Below are positions 5,008 through 9,253 of a stretch of 9,253 bases of DNA, one piece after another. The DNA is taken from positions 1 through 9,253 of the forward strand of contig CAKZNJ010000237.1 in assembly GCA_937129505.1 (NCBI GenBank). The letters are read 5' to 3'. This DNA comes from an uncultured Anaerolineae bacterium (GTDB lineage Bacteria > Chloroflexota > Anaerolineae > Anaerolineales > UBA4823). A model generated the notes under the pieces. The model did no database searches. It worked only from the letters and a program-made list of their open reading frames with translations, and was not told the DNA's origin. Position numbers and translations under genes: made by a program. Position 1 is the first letter of the stretch. Every line of letters begins with the position of its first letter.

Positions 5008-7674
5008 TCAGGGGGTCAGATAAACGGTCACTTCCCCGCTTTGATAGACGGGCAGGAAGGCGCGCTGGAATTTCACCTCGTATAACCCCCCTGCGCAGTT
5101 TCCGCTTCCAGGCCGATAGGTGAGGCGTTCCAAGTCGCCGACGAAGATGTAGCGAATGTTATATTGCTCAACAAGTTGGAACGTTTCGGTTAGATTGCGG
5201 GAGCAATATAAGCGTTCGATATCTGCCTGCCGGCTGCCCATCTCCCGCCCGCCGCCCCGCCATTGGCTTTCGTGCCCCACCCATCCTAGGACAATGGGTT
5301 GACCTGAAAGCGTGCCAACGCGGGCGTATTGGCTATAACTGCCCCCCGTCGGGCTAACGGCTTCGGCGACAACGCCGAGAGGCGCTCGGCTTAGCCAGGC
5401 AATGGCTTGCATCTCATTTGGGTTTTGACGCCACAGGTAAGCGGTGCTATCCAGCGTGTAGCCTTCGGGGGGTTGAAAGTTGTTCGTCTTGGTCAGGGTA
5501 GCTAAAACCGTGTAAACCATGCCGCTGAGGATGAACAGCACCGATAACCCTAACGCAGTTCTTTCCCAACCTGTAGGGGCAGGACGGTTAGGAAGGTTGT
5601 CCTTGGGCGTCCGCTTTTTGCTCCCTAAGCGGCTGGATGAGAGGGGCGAGGGGTTCGGAGGAGATGCTTCTGGGCTGTTTTGGATGGTGAGGCGAGTGCT
5701 GAAAGATGCCACTGCAAAAGCGGCGCTCAAAGCCCACAACAGCCAGGCTTGGTAGTAGAACTTGAACACCGTGTTCATCCGCCAACCGAACTGGTCGCGC
5801 AGGTAGAAAAATTCGGGAAAGATGACCAATATAACGCCGCCCAAAACCAATAAGGCGACAAATTTGTTCGCTTCTCCTTTGGCTTTTGGTGAAGCGGTAG
5901 GCGTGATGCTGCTCAGCAGCGCTAGGCTGCCGCTCAAAACAAGCGCTAACGTGAGCCAGCCACCCGCATGAGCGATGCGACGGTACACCGCCACCGGCAC
6001 CCAATCGCCGATCGTCGCCGCTCCCATAGTAGCCATGAACAATTCCCCCAGAGAAGGTAAGGCACTGATCAGCAGACCCAGCGCAAGCGAAATCAACCAC
6101 AAGCCCAGCAGGAAGCTCAGCGCCCAAATGAATGCTCCTCGAAGCTGAGGACGAATCTGGTGCAAATGTAATCCCAGCCACCCCAAAATTGGGATAAGGA
6201 GCGGCGCGAACATCACCCATAAGTGCGCCCCGCGGGTGGGATAGATCAGGTTGGGCAGAAAACCACCAGCCTGTGAGGAGAACCCCAAATAAAATGGCAG
6301 GTAGAGCATCCCTCCCCAAAAACCGCTCCAAACCCCGAAGCGCAGGAAATCCGCTGCTGCTTGTCGGATTCGCTGCCACCTGCCCGTTGAAACAAAAACC
6401 TCGCTTTCCGCCGCGCTGGCTAGGTCTGGGGATTCCCCTGAGGCGTGGTCTTTGCTAAAGGTCATCCTCCCGAACGCATAGGCGCCTGCCCCCAAGGCAA
6501 CGTAAATTGGGAAATCCCAAGTGTTCAGAAACGCCAAGCCACCTAAAATGAGTGACACAAGGAGGCTTTCCGAAAAGGAAATGACCAGGGGATAACGCAA
6601 GACCCACCGACCACCCCCCAAAGAGACTTGCCAAGAGGGCAATGTCTTAGACTCGTCTTTCCATAACAACCACAGACTCAGGGCAACTGCTACTGCCAGC
6701 AGGGCGAATGGCATCGCCAGCACATGGGGATGTAGGTCGGCAAGAATATAGGAGAAAGCGGGGAATTCATCGATGATCTCGCGAGGAGCGCCGCTGACAT
6801 CGTAATCCTGCACCACTCGCGAAGCCCGCCACCACCAATACCACCGTTTTGGCAACCCGTCCAACGGCGGCTGGGGCGGCTCGCTCAGTTCAACGAGGTC
6901 TAGCCATTTCCAGAAAGCAGAGACCCACATGCCGTTGCGTTGTTGCCAGAACAAACCTGCGGCATGAAAAACCTCTAACAAGCCGCCTAAATTGCCGACC
7001 AACAAAACCATCAAGGGGGCCAGCAGGGGCTTCCAGCGGAAATTTTTACCAAACTGCATGCTCAGTAAGCTCGATAGGATGCCGTAAGCGCTCACTGCGC
7101 TCAGCGCAAAGACCAAGGCGCTGCCCAGATTGAACGCCACTGCGCCGCTGGTCGCGCATAGGCTCGCCAGCATGGCAACCAACACATAACCGAAGTAATA
7201 ATAGGAAATGGCATAACCAGAGAGCCAAGGGTCGTGGGGCGGGAAAGCCTCTGAACGCAGGATCGCATTGATGAAAGCCAGTTCCATCGGTTTTTCGGTG
7301 CCGAGGGCTTCGGGGTTAGCCGCGCGAGTCACGGCCATTGCGGCAAATGCAAGGGCAAATACCGCCTCGATCACTGCCACTTGGGCGCGATTCTCTTGCC
7401 ACCAGAGCAGGAAAGCCGATTTGCCGATCTTAAAAAATAAATAAAGGCTGACTCCTAAAATGACGATCAGGGCGAAGACAATCCCCTCTAGGCGGTTTTG
7501 GCTGAGGTGCAGCGAGGTCAACAGCCAAAAAAGATAGCCCCACAACAACAACCCCAAGGTGCGGCTGAAGGCGTAGCCGCGCTGGGGTAAACGTCTGAAG
7601 AACCAAAAAGCGATCGGGAAGGTCAACCAACCCAGCAATGTCATCACGCCATACCAAAGCAGGACATCTCTCAT
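5008..7674 (-). CDS. DUF2298 / Chlor_Arch_YYY membrane protein, complete
   Basis: This complete 888-residue protein has roughly fifteen or more hydrophobic segments and fits the 700-900 residue size of single-copy YYY proteins. Family motifs in order: GTEKPMELAF (125-134), FPPHDPWLSGY (144-154) and ISYYYFGY (156-163), which holds the diagnostic YYYxG; RWYWWWRASR (277-286), EFPAFSYILADLHPHV (303-318), NTWDFPIY (384-391) and RMNTVFKFY (632-640). A soluble C-terminal domain from about 730 carries GWVGHESQWR (797-806) and RYIFVGDLER (841-850), both with counterparts in the upstream paralog. The function is not established; the acidic residues near GTEKPM and DPW in the first outside loops recall GT-C glycosyltransferases. 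The start at 7674 is supported by a GAGGTGA ribosome site seven bases upstream and by the 4-base overlap with the upstream paralog, which implies coupled translation. Oddities are a Ser/Pro/Arg-rich stretch at 665-703 that the paralog lacks and a polar loop at about 403-435. Confidence 0.93.
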   Translation of the reverse strand: MRDVLLWYGVMTLLGWLTFPIAFWFFRRLPQRGYAFSRTLGLLLWGYLFWLLTSLHLSQNRLEGIVFALIVILGVSLYLFFKIGKSAFLLWWQENRAQVAVIEAVFALAFAAMAVTRAANPEALGTEKPMELAFINAILRSEAFPPHDPWLSGYAISYYYFGYVLVAMLASLCATSGAVAFNLGSALVFALSAVSAYGILSSLLSMQFGKNFRWKPLLAPLMVLLVGNLGGLLEVFHAAGLFWQQRNGMWVSAFWKWLDLVELSEPPQPPLDGLPKRWYWWWRASRVVQDYDVSGAPREIIDEFPAFSYILADLHPHVLAMPFALLAVAVALSLWLLWKDESKTLPSWQVSLGGGRWVLRYPLVISFSESLLVSLILGGLAFLNTWDFPIYVALGAGAYAFGRMTFSKDHASGESPDLASAAESEVFVSTGRWQRIRQAAADFLRFGVWSGFWGGMLYLPFYLGFSSQAGGFLPNLIYPTRGAHLWVMFAPLLIPILGWLGLHLHQIRPQLRGAFIWALSFLLGLWLISLALGLLISALPSLGELFMATMGAATIGDWVPVAVYRRIAHAGGWLTLALVLSGSLALLSSITPTASPKAKGEANKFVALLVLGGVILVIFPEFFYLRDQFGWRMNTVFKFYYQAWLLWALSAAFAVASFSTRLTIQNSPEASPPNPSPLSSSRLGSKKRTPKDNLPNRPAPTGWERTALGLSVLFILSGMVYTVLATLTKTNNFQPPEGYTLDSTAYLWRQNPNEMQAIAWLSRAPLGVVAEAVSPTGGSYSQYARVGTLSGQPIVLGWVGHESQWRGGGREMGSRQADIERLYCSRNLTETFQLVEQYNIRYIFVGDLERLTYRPGSGNCAGGLYEVKFQRAFLPVYQSGEVTVYLTP
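5566..5682 (-). other. Ser/Pro/Arg-rich insertion with inverted repeats inside the second YYY gene
   Basis: This stretch encodes residues 665-703 of the second YYY protein, between two hydrophobic segments. It is rich in Ser, Pro, Asn, Arg and Lys, unlike the surrounding membrane protein, and nothing similar occurs at the matching place in the upstream paralog. The DNA carries a perfect inverted repeat, CCGCTT (5611-5616) with AAGCGG (5627-5632), around a ten-base loop. A second pair, GGACG (5582-5586) and CGTCC (5608-5612), lies beside it. This looks like a repeat element captured in frame in a tolerant loop, but a simple fast-evolving linker would look much the same. Confidence 0.4.
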
Positions 7675-9253
7675 GGTAGGATCACCTCATAAATCACTGT
7701 CTGTTGGTCACGATAGACTTCCCGCCATAATAAACCGTTAGCGGCTTCGAACTTTTCCAGACCCGCCCCGCTGTATTTGCCGCGTTCTTGTTGTCCAAGG
7801 ATAATGTAGCGCACCTGATACTTCTGCAAGAAATTCACCGCCGCTTGTAAATCGAGCGTTTGGTAAAAGTCTTCGATTTCTTCGATGCGCTCGGTCACCC
7901 AGCTGGAGGGGAAGAGAGTGCGTTGTTGCTGCTGATGCCACTCCCATCCGACCACACCGGGCAAGCCGGTATAGATGCTGAAGCGCGACCCCCAACGATA
8001 TAAATCGCGCAGATTCGCCTCCACAATGACTGGTGATCCCTGGATGTTGTCCTGCATCCATAAGATGGCGCGATAATCTTGACTTAGATCCATCTCTCCC
8101 CAGCTATCGGCATACTTGGAATAAGCCATGAACGTCATGCCATCGAGGGTGTGGGGGGCGGCATCGCTCATGCGGTCTTTAATCTTGGCTGTCGTGGCGG
8201 TAAGGGGGTAAAGCGCGGCGGAGAGCACAAGGAAAAGAAATGCCCCTTTCCACACGTTGCCCCACGCACTTCGCCAAGCAAGCAGGTGTGGAAGAAGCCA
8301 GCCTAACGCTGCGCCAGCGCCAACGGCGAACATTGTCCAAACCTGCAGATAGAACTTGAAGACGGTGTTCATCCGTCCAATATCGCCAGCGACTACAACG
8401 ATTTCCACCATCAGGGTGACCATCAAGCCTGTTCCGCTGAGGAAGAGCACAAAGCGCTTTTCGTCAGCCTGATCGCGCCGCAAGATCAGAACGCCAGCCC
8501 AAGCTGCAAGGGGAAGCACCAGCCAAGCGATGGCGACCTTTAGCCAAGCCATCAAAGCGATGACCACCACAACCAGGAGGAGCAATGCGTAGCCAAAATA
8601 GGGCAGGTATGGTTTGAGCTTTCGCGCAGCAGACAGCGGGGTTTTCGCCATCCAATCCACCGTCTCCCAGATGAACCAGGAGACGAGGACAAATAAGAAC
8701 ACGCCCCAGTGGACGAGATATGAAATGCTGGGCGTGTGAGTGCCCGTCCAGAGACGGATCTCGGAATACCCCCAACCCAGCCAGCGGCTGAAGGGATAAA
8801 ACAGGAGGTTTGAAGCGATAGCCAGCAAACCCACCGCTAGCAAGGCATTGGCTGCGGCGTGCAGCCAAACTCTCGGCGTGGTTGCTTTGCGTTCCCTTTC
8901 GCTTTCCTCTCCGCCTAGGACAGGGCGCAAAAAGCGGTAGGCGACAACGGCGCTTACCAGTGCGAGGTAGGGGTAGTAATCTGAGTAATTCGTAGGGCGC
9001 AGAACACCGATGATCAGCCCACCCACAATCAGGCGCGCCGCTGTAGCGACTTTTGATTTGAGCTGCGGCAAGAGCAGAAAAGACAGCGCAAACGCGAGGG
9101 CGAGCAAGGCTAACGGCAGGGCGAATAGGTGGGCGTGTGGGTCGGCATATAAGACGGTAAAGAAGGGAAACTCGGTAATCGGCTCAACATCGTTGGGAGC
9201 GGGGATGGCGCGGCTGGGAATCCAATACCAATCGCCCAAGCCGTAAGGCAGAT
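7671..9253 (-). CDS. DUF2298 / Chlor_Arch_YYY membrane protein, C-terminal part
   Basis: This is the C-terminal part (about 526 residues) of a polytopic membrane protein; the frame is still open at the right edge, so the N-terminus lies outside the window. The visible part begins at a conserved block, GDWYWIPSR, followed by EFPFFTVLYADPHAHLFALP, which matches the EFPxFSxxLADLHPHVxAxPF block of its neighbour and of the family. Further family marks are TNYSDYYPY (the place of NTWDFPIY in the neighbour), GRMNTVFKFY in front of a late membrane helix, and a soluble C-terminal domain of about 160 residues with GWEWHQQQQR and RYIILGQQER. About ten hydrophobic segments are visible. The family is of unknown function; its overall build resembles GT-C membrane glycosyltransferases, so transfer of a lipid-linked sugar outside the membrane is a reasonable but unproven role. 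By comparison with the neighbour about 280 residues are missing, including the YYYxG motif. A TTG at 9239 could be read as a start but lies inside a conserved block and is rejected. The stop codon overlaps the next start (ATGA). Confidence 0.88.
   Translation of the reverse strand, partial: LPYGLGDWYWIPSRAIPAPNDVEPITEFPFFTVLYADPHAHLFALPLALLALAFALSFLLLPQLKSKVATAARLIVGGLIIGVLRPTNYSDYYPYLALVSAVVAYRFLRPVLGGEESERERKATTPRVWLHAAANALLAVGLLAIASNLLFYPFSRWLGWGYSEIRLWTGTHTPSISYLVHWGVFLFVLVSWFIWETVDWMAKTPLSAARKLKPYLPYFGYALLLLVVVVIALMAWLKVAIAWLVLPLAAWAGVLILRRDQADEKRFVLFLSGTGLMVTLMVEIVVVAGDIGRMNTVFKFYLQVWTMFAVGAGAALGWLLPHLLAWRSAWGNVWKGAFLFLVLSAALYPLTATTAKIKDRMSDAAPHTLDGMTFMAYSKYADSWGEMDLSQDYRAILWMQDNIQGSPVIVEANLRDLYRWGSRFSIYTGLPGVVGWEWHQQQQRTLFPSSWVTERIEEIEDFYQTLDLQAAVNFLQKYQVRYIILGQQERGKYSGAGLEKFEAANGLLWREVYRDQQTVIYEVILP
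7682..7688 (-). promoter_or_regulatory. Ribosome binding site of the second YYY gene
   Basis: On the minus strand the sequence reads GAGGTGA, then seven bases, then ATGA, where the stop of the first YYY gene and the start of the second overlap. The site lies inside the last codons of the upstream gene. It fixes the start at 7674 and points to coupled translation of the pair. Confidence 0.75.

Noticed and set aside
5611..5632. CCGCTT/AAGCGG hairpin as a transcription terminator
   Set aside because: It lies in the middle of a coding region, has a ten-base loop and is not followed by a run of T on the minus strand.
5588..6379. A minus-strand frame of about 263 residues inside the second YYY gene
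   Set aside because: It is a long shadow in another frame of a gene whose family motifs continue on both sides, so neither a frameshift nor a nested gene is needed.
9237..9239. TTG as a start for the first YYY gene
   Set aside because: The frame continues upstream to the edge as LPYG, inside a conserved block (GDWYWIPSR aligned with RWYWWWRASR), so the gene is truncated by the window and does not start here.

Overview
The window is a densely packed, single-strand stretch of about 56% GC (rough impression, not computed). All seven genes read on the minus strand, so transcription runs from the right edge to the left edge. Gene content and protein style point to the phylum Chloroflexota, most likely an Anaerolineae-type bacterium. 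The strongest clue is a tandem pair of very hydrophobic DUF2298 / Chlor_Arch_YYY proteins, a family known mainly from Chloroflexi and archaea, sitting next to a GT39-like membrane protein. No RNA gene, insertion sequence, CRISPR array or clear terminator was seen, and no gene-free gap exceeds about 45 bases.

In transcription order the layout is as follows. (1) 9253-7671 is the C-terminal part of a first YYY-family protein and runs off the right edge. (2) 7674-5008 is a complete 888-residue YYY-family protein joined to the first by an ATGA overlap. (3) After a 42-base gap that holds a perfect TATAAT box comes 4965-3133, a 610-residue GT-C-type membrane glycosyltransferase-like protein. (4) 3146-2424 is cytidylate kinase, whose start overlaps the end of the glycosyltransferase gene. 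(5) 2420-1704 and (6) 1711-968 are two paralogous PlsC-type acyltransferases, one with altered catalytic motifs. (7) 951-1 is the N-terminal half of a multi-spanning membrane protein that looks like a sensor and runs off the left edge.

The spacings (4-base overlap, 42-base gap, 14-base overlap, 3-base gap, 8-base overlap, 16-base gap) indicate one or two co-transcribed units. The right half looks like a surface-glycan or protein-glycosylation module of unproven function. The left half supplies CMP phosphorylation and phosphatidic-acid-type acyl transfer. A plausible common theme is envelope building: CMP kinase returns the CMP released by CDP-activated lipid or sugar donors to the CTP pool. 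This link is inference from gene order and was not demonstrated. The most interesting points are the paired YYY genes with their divergent GT39 partner, the acyltransferase with a changed HX4D motif, a repeat-like Ser/Pro-rich insertion in the second YYY protein, and the truncated sensor gene at the left edge.
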